Positions 16,053 to 23,824 of a stretch of DNA of 48,274 nucleotides are shown piece after piece. The first letter of the stretch is position 1. Every line of letters starts with the position of its first letter. This DNA is from Caulobacter sp. Root343 (GTDB lineage: Bacteria > Pseudomonadota > Alphaproteobacteria > Caulobacterales > Caulobacteraceae). The notes under the pieces were generated by a model. It was given only the letters and a program-made list of their open reading frames with translations. It was not told the origin of the DNA and made no database searches. A program made the translations under genes and the position numbers. The DNA lies in the NCBI RefSeq assembly GCF_001425745.1, contig NZ_LMDF01000008.1:205260-253533 (forward strand), given 5' to 3'.

Positions 16053-17627
16053 ATGCAAGCCGCTCACGAATCTCGAGAATTTTCGATCGACGATCGCGCC
16101 TGGCGTGCGACGCTGTGGATGGTCGCGGGGCTGACGCTGGTCCGCCTGATCGCGCTGTTCATCACGCCGTTGGAGCTCTACCCGGACGAAGCCCAGTACT
16201 GGCTGTGGTCGCGCGAGCTGGCGTTCGGCTATTTCTCCAAGCCGCCGATGATCGCCTGGCTGATCTGGCTGACCACCCACATCGGCGGCGACGCCGAGGC
16301 CTGGGTGCGGCTTTCCGCGCCGCTGCTGCACGGGATCACCGCCCTGGTCATCCACCGCATCGCCCGCCGACTATACGGCGGCTGGACCGGCCTGGCCGCG
16401 GCGGCGATCTACAGCCTGATGCCGGGCGTGGTCCTGTCGTCGGGCCTGATCGCCACCGACGCGCCGCTGCTGTTCTTCCTGTCCCTGACGATCTGGGCCT
16501 ATGTCGACCTGGCCGAGGCGGTCGCCCCGCGCCGCTACTTCGTCGCCGCCGGCATGGGCCTGGCCCTGGGCCTGGCTTTCCTGTCGAAATACGCGGCGAT
16601 CTACACGCTGGGCAGCATCGCCCTGCACTACGTCATTTCCCGCGAGGCGCGGCTGCGCTGGTGCCCGGCCGCGGCGGTCCTGTTCCTGGCCGCCTTCGTC
16701 CTGACCCTGGCTCCCAACTTCGCCTGGAACGCCAGCCACCAGTTCGCGACGGTCAAGCACACGGCCTCGAACGCCAACTGGGGCGCCCACACCCTGTTCA
16801 ACTTCCGTGAACTGATCGAGTTCGTCGGCTCGCAGTTCGGCGTGTTCGGCCCCCTGCCATTCGCCGTGCTGCTGGGTGGGGCGATCTGGCTGGGGGTGAG
16901 GAAGCGCATGAGCTCGCCCGACCTGCTGCTGCTGTGCTTCTGCGCCCCGCCGCTGATCATCGTGGCCGGCGAAGCCTTCGTGTCGCGCGCCAACGCCAAC
17001 TGGGCTGGGGCGGCCTTCGTGTCCGGCTCGGTGCTGGCCGCCGGCTGGCTGCTGCGCTGGAACGCCCGCCGCTGGCTGATCGGCGGCCTGGCCCTCCAGG
17101 CCCTGTTCGCCCTGTTCTTCGTGGCCTGCATGGTCAATCCGAAGGCCGCCGACGCCACCGGCCTGTCGAACGGCTTCAAGCGCGTGCGCGGCTGGGACCA
17201 GACGGTGCGGGCGATCGTCGACCGCACCCGCGAGGAGCAGGCCCTGCGCGGCGGGGTCAGCGCGGTCGCGATGGACGACCGCTTCGTCTACAACGCCGCC
17301 GCCTATTACGGCCGCGACTATTTCGGCCAGCCCGGCGCCCCACCGCTGCGCATGTGGGTGCACGAGGCCCATCCGCAGAACCAGGCCGAGACCGAGGCCC
17401 CGCTGGACGCCCGGTACGGCCGCCGCGCCCTGATCGTCAGCCTGGAGGGCGGCTACCGGCCCGAGATCGAGCAGGACTTCAAGGCGACATCCGGCCTGCA
17501 GATCGCCCGCGTGCGCCTCGACAGGAAGCGCTCGCGGCGGATCGACCTGTTCGTCGCCGAGGGCTTCGCCCCCCTGCCCCGCGATCCGCTCACGGGTTTG
17601 CCGCCGGAACCGGTGCGGAAGCCATAG
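16053..17627 (+). CDS. Glycosyltransferase family 39 (ArnT-like) membrane protein
   Basis: This is a 524-residue polytopic inner-membrane glycosyltransferase of the PMT/ArnT superfamily, which uses polyprenyl-phosphate sugars to modify lipids or proteins on the periplasmic side. Diagnostic sites are LYPDEAQYWLW with the catalytic acidic pair Asp45/Glu46, FSKPPMIAWL just after (63-65 KPP), the second luminal block IATDAPLLFF and LAFLSKYAAIY. About 10-12 hydrophobic segments are visible up to residue 375, then a soluble periplasmic domain (about 390-520) with VAMDDRFVYNAAAYYGRD. The acceptor is unknown; lipid A or a surface glycan is possible. It is single, divergent from the TonB receptor, and followed by a palindromic repeat. 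Confidence 0.92.
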   Translation: MQAAHESREFSIDDRAWRATLWMVAGLTLVRLIALFITPLELYPDEAQYWLWSRELAFGYFSKPPMIAWLIWLTTHIGGDAEAWVRLSAPLLHGITALVIHRIARRLYGGWTGLAAAAIYSLMPGVVLSSGLIATDAPLLFFLSLTIWAYVDLAEAVAPRRYFVAAGMGLALGLAFLSKYAAIYTLGSIALHYVISREARLRWCPAAAVLFLAAFVLTLAPNFAWNASHQFATVKHTASNANWGAHTLFNFRELIEFVGSQFGVFGPLPFAVLLGGAIWLGVRKRMSSPDLLLLCFCAPPLIIVAGEAFVSRANANWAGAAFVSGSVLAAGWLLRWNARRWLIGGLALQALFALFFVACMVNPKAADATGLSNGFKRVRGWDQTVRAIVDRTREEQALRGGVSAVAMDDRFVYNAAAYYGRDYFGQPGAPPLRMWVHEAHPQNQAETEAPLDARYGRRALIVSLEGGYRPEIEQDFKATSGLQIARVRLDRKRSRRIDLFVAEGFAPLPRDPLTGLPPEPVRKP

Positions 17628-17631
17628 GGGC

Positions 17632-17729
17632 TGTCATCCCGGCCGTAGCGGAGCGAAGAGCCGGGACCGCGGCAGGCGCATGCGTTTCCGGCGGTTCCGG
17701 ATCGGCCCTGCGGGCCGTCCGGGATGACA
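17632..17729. repeat. TGTCATCCCGG palindromic element, copy 2 (inverted)
   Basis: This is a 98-base element with the same 11-base inverted ends as the copies at 3049 and 36530, but its interior is in the opposite orientation (CCGTAGCGGAGCGAAGAGCC comes first). It begins 5 bases after the GT39 stop and ends 13 bases before the CoA-transferase stop, again exactly between convergent genes. Confidence 0.9.
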
Positions 17730-17741
17730 CGCGATTTGGAG

Positions 17742-18383
17742 CTAAACCGCGACCTCGAACGCCGCCTCGGTCTTGGCCTTGACCTCGTCCACCGTCACCC
17801 CCGGGGCCAGCTCGATCAGCTTCACCAGGGTCTTGCCGCGGTTGATCTCGAACACGCCGAGCTCGGTGATCAGCAGATCCACGACGCCCGCGCCGGTCAG
17901 CGGCAACGAACAGCGCTTGAGCAGCTTGGGCGCGCCGGACTTCTCGCAGTGGTCCATGACCACCACCACGCGCTTGACGCCGGCGACCAGGTCCATGGCC
18001 CCGCCCATGCCCTTGACCATCTTGCCGGGCACCATCCAGTTGGCCAGGTCGCCATTCTCGGCCACCTGCATGCCGCCCAGGATCGACAGGGCGATGTGGC
18101 CGCCGCGGATCATGGCGAAGCTGTCGGCGGACGAGAAGTACGAGCTGGAGTCCAGCTCGGTGATCGTCTGCTTGCCGGCGTTGATCAGGTCGGCGTCTTC
18201 CTCGCCCTCATAGGGGAAGGGACCCATGCCCAGCATGCCGTTCTCGCTCTGCAGCGTCACGTGCATGCCCTCGGGGATGTAGTTGGCGACCAAGGTCGGG
18301 ATGCCGATGCCCAGGTTCACGTAGAAGCCGTCCCGCAGCTCCTTGGCGGCGCGGGCCGCCATCTCGTCGCGCGTCCAGGCCAT
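17742..18383 (-). CDS. 3-oxoacid CoA-transferase, subunit B
   Basis: This is the 213-residue beta subunit of a family I CoA-transferase (SCOT type), which moves CoA from succinyl-CoA to acetoacetate or a related 3-oxoacid. The catalytic glutamate is Glu47 in LQSENGMLGMGPFP. Other family blocks are FYVNLGIGIPTLVANYIP, INAGKQTITELDSSSYFSSADSFAMIRGGH and the C-terminal LIELAPGVTVDEVKAKT. The ATG overlaps the subunit A stop by one base (TAATG), giving translational coupling and 1:1 stoichiometry. The pair likely serves ketone body, leucine or polyhydroxybutyrate-derived acetoacetate use. Confidence 0.95.
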   Translation of the reverse strand: MAWTRDEMAARAAKELRDGFYVNLGIGIPTLVANYIPEGMHVTLQSENGMLGMGPFPYEGEEDADLINAGKQTITELDSSSYFSSADSFAMIRGGHIALSILGGMQVAENGDLANWMVPGKMVKGMGGAMDLVAGVKRVVVVMDHCEKSGAPKLLKRCSLPLTGAGVVDLLITELGVFEINRGKTLVKLIELAPGVTVDEVKAKTEAAFEVAV

Positions 18384-19093
18384 TACGCGGTCTCCTTCTG
18401 GCGGGTGGTCACCCGCTCGATGCGCTTCTCGAACTTGGCGCCCTTGATCAGGCGATCGACATAGATGCCGGGGGTGTGGATGGCGTCCTTGTCCAGAGCG
18501 CCGATCTCGACCAGTTCCTCGACCTCGACCACGGTGGCCTTGCCGGCCGTGGCCATCATCGGATTGAAGTTCCGGGCGGTCTTCCGGTAGATCAGGTTGC
18601 CCTCGGCGTCGGCCTTCCACGCCTTGACGATCGCGAGGTCGGCGGTCAGGCCGCGCTCCATCACGTACATCTCGCCGTCGAACTCGCGGACCTCCTTGCC
18701 CTCGGCCACCAGGGTGCCGTAGCCGGTGCGCGTGAAGAAGGCCGGGATGCCCGCCCCGCCCGCACGGATGCGCTCGGCCAGGGTGCCCTGCGGATTGAAC
18801 TCCAATTCCAACTCGCCGCTGAGGTAGAGCTGTTCGAACAGCTTGTTCTCACCCACATAGGACGAGACCATCTTCTTGATCTGGCGGTTCTCCAGCAGGA
18901 TTCCCAGGCCGAAGCCGTCGACGCCGCAATTGTTGGAGATGACCGTGAGGTCCTTCGTCCCCGCCTCGCGGATCGCCGCGATCAGGTTCTCAGGGATGCC
19001 GCAGAGGCCGAACCCGCCGGCCATGATGGTCATGCCGTCGAACAGCAGCCCGGAGAGGGCCTCGACGGCGTCCGTCTTCACCTTGTCGACCAT
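18383..19093 (-). CDS. 3-oxoacid CoA-transferase, subunit A
   Basis: This is the 236-residue alpha subunit of the same CoA-transferase. It shows GGFGLCGIPENLI (about 27-39), the VISNNCGVDGFGLGILL block, YVGENKLFEQLYLSGELELEF with the family's conserved glutamates, and GTLAERIRAGGAGIPAFFTRTGYGT, the glycine-rich CoA-site loop. The length matches the family (about 235). It is first in a two-gene operon ending in the convergent repeat region at 17632-17729. CoA-transferases of this shape also include acetate or 3-oxoadipate forms (Pca I/J); the GFGLCGIPENLI and LELEFNPQGT wording fits SCOT best, but the donor-acceptor pair is not proven. Confidence 0.95.
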   Translation of the reverse strand: MVDKVKTDAVEALSGLLFDGMTIMAGGFGLCGIPENLIAAIREAGTKDLTVISNNCGVDGFGLGILLENRQIKKMVSSYVGENKLFEQLYLSGELELEFNPQGTLAERIRAGGAGIPAFFTRTGYGTLVAEGKEVREFDGEMYVMERGLTADLAIVKAWKADAEGNLIYRKTARNFNPMMATAGKATVVEVEELVEIGALDKDAIHTPGIYVDRLIKGAKFEKRIERVTTRQKETA

Positions 19094-19201
19094 GGTGTCT
19101 CCCTGTCCCGAACTTGCTAATCGGGTGTTTGGCGAACCGTGTCGCCCGACCCACGAAGAAATTCAACCCTTGATGAATTATTTTTCCCGAAGGGCCGCCT
19201 G

Positions 19202-19795
19202 ATGACCGACGCTAGCACCGGCCCCGTGACGCCCGCCACCTCTCCCAAGACCCCGGGGGTGCTTCTCGTGCTGGCTCACCCGGCGCTTGAACGTTCGCGC
19301 GCCAATCGCGCCCTGGCCAAGGCGGCCAAGGGCCTTTCCGGCGTCACCTTCAAGGACCTGTACGAGATCTATCCGGACTTCGTGGTCGACATCGAGGCCG
19401 AGCAGGCCGCGCTGGTGGCGCACGACGTGATCGCTCTGCAGTTCCCGCTGTTCTGGTACGCGACACCCTCGCTGATGAAGGAGTGGCTGGATCTGGTCTG
19501 GCTGCACGGCTTCGCCTATGGCGAGGGCGGCGAGGCGCTGAAGGGCAAGAAGCTGTTCGTCGCCTGCACCACCGGCGGCACCGCCAAGGCTTATCACATG
19601 CACGGCTACAACCGCTTCTCCATGGACGAGTTCCTGCGACCGCTGGAGCAGACCGCGCACCTGTGCGGCATGGAATGGGAGACGCCGTTCGTGGTGCACG
19701 GCGCCTCGGTCAAGGACGACGCGGCGCTGAAGGCCGAGGCCGAGCGCTACAAGGCGCGCGTGGCTTCGCTGCTGCCGCTGCGAACGGAGGCTTAA
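19202..19795 (+). CDS. NAD(P)H quinone oxidoreductase, KefG/KefF-like
   Basis: This is a 197-residue flavodoxin-fold protein of the NQO1/KefF-KefG family, FMN or FAD-binding, that activates KefB/KefC potassium efflux and reduces quinones or electrophiles. Visible marks are LVLAHPALERSRANRALA (phosphate loop), KDLYEIYPDFVVDI, VIALQFPLFWYATPSLMKEWLD (the characteristic family block) and CTTGGTAKAYHMHGYNRFSMDEFLRPLEQTA shape toward the end. ATG 19202 is used; an upstream frame start at 19139 would add 21 unlike residues. The next gene is kefC-type, seven bases downstream, so the pair forms the usual ancillary-protein plus antiporter unit for electrophile stress. Confidence 0.92.
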   Translation: MTDASTGPVTPATSPKTPGVLLVLAHPALERSRANRALAKAAKGLSGVTFKDLYEIYPDFVVDIEAEQAALVAHDVIALQFPLFWYATPSLMKEWLDLVWLHGFAYGEGGEALKGKKLFVACTTGGTAKAYHMHGYNRFSMDEFLRPLEQTAHLCGMEWETPFVVHGASVKDDAALKAEAERYKARVASLLPLRTEA

Positions 19796-19802
19796 GGGAC
19801 GC

Positions 19803-21707
19803 ATGGAGAACTTCCTCACCCAGACCCTGGTCTATCTGGGCGCGGCCGTCGTCTCGGTGCCGATCGCCAAACGGCTCGGGCTCGGCTCGGTGCTGGGCTA
19901 CCTGATCGCCGGCGTCGTCATCGGCCCGTTCGCCCTGGCCCTGGTCGGCGAACAGGCCGACGTCATGAAGTTCGCCGAATTCGGCGTCGTCATCCTGCTG
20001 TTCCTGATCGGCCTGGAGGTCCAGCCCTCGACGTTGTGGGACATGCGCAAGGCGATCTTCGGGTTTGGCGGCACCCAGGTCGTCTGCACCTCCCTCGCCA
20101 TCGCCGGCGCCGCCATGCTGCTGGGCCTGCCCTGGCAGACGGCCCTGGCGGTGGGGATGGTGCTGGCCATGTCGTCCACCGCCATCGTCCTGCAGACGCT
20201 CGACGAGAAGGGCCTGAGACAGGGGCCCGTCGGGCGCGCCGCGTTCGGCATCCTGCTGCTGCAGGACCTGGCGGTGATCCCGATGTTCGCCCTGCTGCCT
20301 TTGCTCGCCACGGTGGCCCCGGCCGCGCAAGGCGAGGCCGGCGGCCATGGCGGCGCAAGCCTCGTGGCCCACCTGCCGGTCTGGGCCCAGGGGCTGTCGG
20401 TGTTCGCGGCCGTGGGCGCCGTGGTCGGCGGCGGCCGTTATCTGGTGCGGCCGCTGTTCCGCTTCATCGCCAAGGCCCGCCTGCGCGAGATCTTCGTCGC
20501 CGCGGCCCTGCTGATCGTGGTGGCGGTGGCCAGCCTGATGCAGGTCGTCGGCCTCTCGCCGGCCCTCGGGGCCTTCCTGGCCGGCGTGGTGCTGGCCGAG
20601 AGCGAGTTCCGCCGCGAGCTGGAGACCGACATCGAGCCGTTCCGCGGCCTGCTGCTGGGCCTGTTCTTCATCACCGTGGGAGCCGGCGTCGACTTGCCGC
20701 TGGTGGCCCGCGAGCCGCTGACTCTGGCGGGCCTGGTCGTTGGCCTGATGGTGCTGAAGTTCCTGGTCATGTACGGCCTGGCCCTGCTGTTTGGCGCCCC
20801 CAAGCGCGGCGCGATGGCGGTGGCCACCGCCCTGGCCCAGGGCGGTGAGTTCGCCTTCGTGCTGCTGAGCTTCACGGTGGGAGCGGGCGTGATCGGCGCC
20901 CAGCTGGCCGCCCTGCTGACCGCCGCCGTCGCCGTGTCCATGGCCCTGACGCCGCTGGCCATGATCCTCTACGAGCGCGTCGCGGCCCTGATGGACGCGG
21001 CCATTCCCGACGTCGTGCCCGACACCGGCGACTTCGACGAGGGCGAGCCGGACATCATCATCGCCGGCTTCGGCCGCTTCGGCCAGATCACCGGCCGCCT
21101 GCTGTCGGCCAACGGCTTCAAGTCGACCGTGCTGGACAGCGACATCGAGCAGATCGAGCTGCTGCGCCGCTTCGGCCGCCGGGTGCACTACGGCGACGCC
21201 ACCCGCCTGGACCTGCTGCGCGCCGCCGGCGCCGAGCGGGCCCGGATGCTGATCGTCGCCCTGGACGACCGCGAAAAGACCGTCGAGCTGGTCGAGACCG
21301 CCCGCAAGGCCTTCCCGAACCTGGTGATTCTGGCCCGCGCCTGGGACCGCCGCCACGCCTACGATTTGCTGGCCAACGGCGCCGACGCCGTCGAGCGGGA
21401 GACCTTCGAGTCGGCCCTGGCCCTAGGCTCGACGGCGCTGCAGAAGCTGGGCTTCCGCGCCCACCGCGCCCATCGCGCCGCGGCCTTCTTCCGCCGCCAC
21501 GACCGGCGGGTGTTCGAGGAGCTGCGCCCGATGTGGGGCCAGGAGGAGGCCTATATCCTGGCCTCCCGCGACGCGGCCAAGACCATGGACCGCCTGCTGG
21601 ACGCCGACCTGCACCGCATGCGCCCCGGCGACGCCGGCGGGGCCTGGGACACGGCCAGCCTGGACGAGGAACTGAAGGAGCGCGCCCAGCAGGAAGGGGC
21701 GGAGTAG
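19803..21707 (+). CDS. Glutathione-regulated K+ efflux antiporter (KefB/KefC type)
   Basis: This is a 634-residue CPA2 monovalent cation:proton antiporter. About twelve transmembrane helices fill residues 1-390, with LGYLIAGVVIGPFAL, FLIGLEVQPSTLW, MVLAMSSTAIVLQTL and the family's LGAFLAGVVLAESEFRRELETDIEPFRGLLLGLFF region. A TrkA-N/RCK nucleotide-binding domain follows (about 415-530): IIAGFGRFGQITGRLL, then LDSDIEQIELLRRFGRRVHYGDAT. The C-terminal tail is charged and helical. In this family, glutathione holds the channel shut and its electrophile adducts open it, acidifying the cytoplasm. The RCK domain carries the GxGxxG-like start. ATG 19803 has AGGG upstream and follows its activator gene closely. 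Confidence 0.94.
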   Translation: MENFLTQTLVYLGAAVVSVPIAKRLGLGSVLGYLIAGVVIGPFALALVGEQADVMKFAEFGVVILLFLIGLEVQPSTLWDMRKAIFGFGGTQVVCTSLAIAGAAMLLGLPWQTALAVGMVLAMSSTAIVLQTLDEKGLRQGPVGRAAFGILLLQDLAVIPMFALLPLLATVAPAAQGEAGGHGGASLVAHLPVWAQGLSVFAAVGAVVGGGRYLVRPLFRFIAKARLREIFVAAALLIVVAVASLMQVVGLSPALGAFLAGVVLAESEFRRELETDIEPFRGLLLGLFFITVGAGVDLPLVAREPLTLAGLVVGLMVLKFLVMYGLALLFGAPKRGAMAVATALAQGGEFAFVLLSFTVGAGVIGAQLAALLTAAVAVSMALTPLAMILYERVAALMDAAIPDVVPDTGDFDEGEPDIIIAGFGRFGQITGRLLSANGFKSTVLDSDIEQIELLRRFGRRVHYGDATRLDLLRAAGAERARMLIVALDDREKTVELVETARKAFPNLVILARAWDRRHAYDLLANGADAVERETFESALALGSTALQKLGFRAHRAHRAAAFFRRHDRRVFEELRPMWGQEEAYILASRDAAKTMDRLLDADLHRMRPGDAGGAWDTASLDEELKERAQQEGAE

Positions 21708-21716
21708 GCCGCCCTC

Positions 21717-22772
21717 CTATTCCGCCGGCTGGCTGGCGGCCTCGCTCTTGCGGGCCACCCGGCGGAAAAGGTCGGCCAGGGCCTCGAACAGGCCCTTCTC
21801 GGACGCGCGGTGATAGACCGAATCCGCGCCCAGGGCCTGCGCCAGACGCGCATGGGCCTTGCCGAGGTTGTGGTACGGCAGGCGCGGCAGCAGATGGTGC
21901 AGGGCGTGGTAGCGCAGGCCGACCGGGGCCCACAGTTCCGAGGCCAGGTTCGGCGGCGGCACGTTGACCGAGTCCAGGAACTGCTCGTCCAGGCTCATCT
22001 TGCCGCCGTCATTGTCCCAGTGGTGGGCGACCAGGGTGCGGGCCTGGTTGACGAAGGTGGCGACGGCGAAGATGGCCAGGCCTGTCAGGACGAAACGGAC
22101 CGGTAGCCAGCCCGCCACCGTCGCGGCGATCACCGCCCACGACCACAGCCAGCAGGCGACGTCCTGGGCGACCCATTCGGGACGCCAGCGGTTCAGGTCC
22201 TCGCGCACGAAGTCGGGATTGATCATCAGGGCCGACAACCGGGTCTTCACGTAGCGGCCCAGCGGCGGGAACACGAACGACAGCGGGATCAGGATCGCCG
22301 AGCGCAGGATCACGCCCAGCGGGGCCAGCAGGGCCACGAACAGGAAGCCGGCCAGCTTCAGCGGGGTGAATCGCGACAGCGGCAGATATTCCGGATCCAG
22401 GGCGGTGCCGAAGCGGTCCTTGATGTGGTGGATGTTGTGCACCCCCTCGTACATCAGCGACGGGGTCATCAGCGGCGTGCCGATCAGCACGTTCCAGCCC
22501 AGGCGAAAGCCCGGCGTCTCGTCGGCGCGCAGGTGGGTCAGCTCATGGATGAAGCTCAAGCCGCGATAGAGGGCCAGAACGCTGACCAGGCCGGCGACCA
22601 GGCCGACAGCCAGGTTCAAGGTCGTCGCCGCCAGCAGGAAGCCGCCCCACATCAGCGCGGCCGAGATCACCAGGTCGATCCAGTAGACGGCCGCGTTGGG
22701 CGTCATCAGGTCTTCGGTCAGGCCGTAAGCCTGCTTCGTCAGACTGACGCCTTCGCTCGCCAACTTGTTCAC
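21717..22772 (-). CDS. Membrane fatty acid desaturase
   Basis: This is a 351-residue integral-membrane diiron desaturase that would insert a double bond in acyl chains of membrane lipids. The three histidine boxes are present: HELTHLR (about 76-80), HNIHH (112-116) and HALHH near residue 307, with additional conserved histidines in VAHHWDNDGG. Four to six hydrophobic segments flank them. The GTG at 22772 is chosen because GAGG sits about six bases ahead and the longer frame upstream runs through repeat DNA with no homology-like content. The stop is ten bases from the convergent kefC stop. Desaturases of this shape can also act on carotenoids or sphingolipids, so the exact substrate is open. 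Confidence 0.88.
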   Translation of the reverse strand: MNKLASEGVSLTKQAYGLTEDLMTPNAAVYWIDLVISAALMWGGFLLAATTLNLAVGLVAGLVSVLALYRGLSFIHELTHLRADETPGFRLGWNVLIGTPLMTPSLMYEGVHNIHHIKDRFGTALDPEYLPLSRFTPLKLAGFLFVALLAPLGVILRSAILIPLSFVFPPLGRYVKTRLSALMINPDFVREDLNRWRPEWVAQDVACWLWSWAVIAATVAGWLPVRFVLTGLAIFAVATFVNQARTLVAHHWDNDGGKMSLDEQFLDSVNVPPPNLASELWAPVGLRYHALHHLLPRLPYHNLGKAHARLAQALGADSVYHRASEKGLFEALADLFRRVARKSEAASQPAE

Positions 22773-22861
22773 TTCGACCTCGCGCCGCCCGCCATGAGCA
22801 TGACGAATTGGCGACGGCGCGCGGGAAAAGCAACTGTTTGCGTGGAGGTGGCGACAACTTG

Positions 22862-22961
22862 CCCCCTCCGGATGCTCCGCATCCTCCTCCCCCGGAGGGG
22901 GAAGAAGGACCCTTCCGCCCCCCACCGGGGGCGGACGACCGCGCAGCGGTCAGGTGGGGGC
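22862..22961. repeat. Compound inverted-repeat (cruciform-like) element
   Basis: About 100 bases between the OmpA stop and the desaturase start are built of nested palindromes: CCCCCTCCGG (22862) with CCGGAGGGGG (22892) enclosing GGATGC-TCC-GCATCC; then CCGCCCCC-CACC-GGGGGCGG (22915-22934); then GACCGC-GCA-GCGGTC (22937-22951), bracketed by CCCCCACC-type and GGTGGGGG arms. It lies in the leader region of the desaturase gene and may also act as a terminator for the OmpA gene. Confidence 0.8.
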
Positions 22962-22978
22962 CCGCGGCGTTGGACGCT

Positions 22979-23647
22979 TTAGGTCAACGGCCGCAGGACG
23001 ATTTCCACGCGGCGGTTCTGGGCCCGGCCGGCCGGGGTAGCGTTGTCGGCGATCGGCTGGCGCTCGCCCATGCCCGCCACGAAGACGCGATCCTGCAGCA
23101 CCTGGCCCGGACCGGTCAGATAGCCGGCCACCGCGCTGGCGCGGCGCTCGGACAGGGTCTGGTTGTAGTCGTCGGGACCGCTGCTGTCGGCGTGGCCGAC
23201 CACGTCGATCGTGGTCTGCTTGTAGGCGTTCAGGGTCCGGGCCACGTCGTCCAGCACGCGGGTGAACTGCGGCTGCACGTCCGACTTGTCGACGGCGAAG
23301 GTCACGTCGCTGGGCATGACCAGCACGATCTGGTCGCCGTTGCGGCGGATCATGACGCCCGAGCCCTCGAGCGAGCGACGGAAGTCGGCCTGCTGGCGGT
23401 CCATGTAGTTGCCGACCGCGCCGCCGGCCAGAGCGCCGATGCCGGCCCCGATCAGGGCGTTCTTGCGGCCCTGCTCGCCCTTGTTGGTGTTGGTCAGATA
23501 GCCGAGCACCGCCCCGACCCCGGCCCCGGTCAGCACGCCCGTGCCGGTGTTGTTGCGCACCGGCATGCCGGTATAGGGATCGGTGGTCGTGCAGGCGACC
23601 AAGGCGCTGGCGCCCATCAGCACGGCGGCCAAAGCGATCTTGCGCAT
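22979..23647 (-). CDS. OmpA-family lipoprotein (YiaD-like)
   Basis: This is a 222-residue outer-membrane lipoprotein that should tether the envelope to peptidoglycan. The lipobox ALVAC marks the acylated cysteine at about residue 19. A glycine-zipper segment follows (GAGVGAVLGYL, GAGIGALAGGAVGNYMD; about 38-80), as in YiaD-type proteins. The OmpA C-terminal domain spans about 105-220 with VTFAVDKSDVQPQF, VVGHADSSGPDDYNQTLSERRA (Asp and Arg for diaminopimelate binding) and AGRAQNRRVEIVL. ATG 23647 and the adjacent 23650 are both possible; GAGGG lies just upstream. It is upstream of the desaturase on the same strand, separated by a repeat, so probably independent. Confidence 0.93.
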   Translation of the reverse strand: MRKIALAAVLMGASALVACTTTDPYTGMPVRNNTGTGVLTGAGVGAVLGYLTNTNKGEQGRKNALIGAGIGALAGGAVGNYMDRQQADFRRSLEGSGVMIRRNGDQIVLVMPSDVTFAVDKSDVQPQFTRVLDDVARTLNAYKQTTIDVVGHADSSGPDDYNQTLSERRASAVAGYLTGPGQVLQDRVFVAGMGERQPIADNATPAGRAQNRRVEIVLRPLT

Positions 23648-23774
23648 CATCGCAACCCTCGTCTGTTTGCTGTAGATCAACGTCATCCGGGGCAAACGCC
23701 CACCTTATGGTCAAGTTCCATACTTGCGCGTCGACAGTGACGAACGGTCTTCGTTTCGTCCCTTGTCCGTTGTA

Positions 23775-23796
23775 GTAAGAATGAACTTACTCATTC
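23775..23796. promoter_or_regulatory. Palindromic operator-like site
   Basis: GAATGA-ACTTAC-TCATTC (23779-23796) is a perfect inverted repeat, overlapped by GTAAG-AATGAA-CTTAC (23775-23790). It lies in an AT-richer patch 29 bases before the GTG of the dioxygenase gene and about 130 bases from the divergent OmpA gene. The form is like a TetR-family operator; the regulator is not identified. Confidence 0.5.
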
Positions 23797-23824
23797 CCAA
23801 GCTCGCTTCTTGAGGCTCGCAGAC

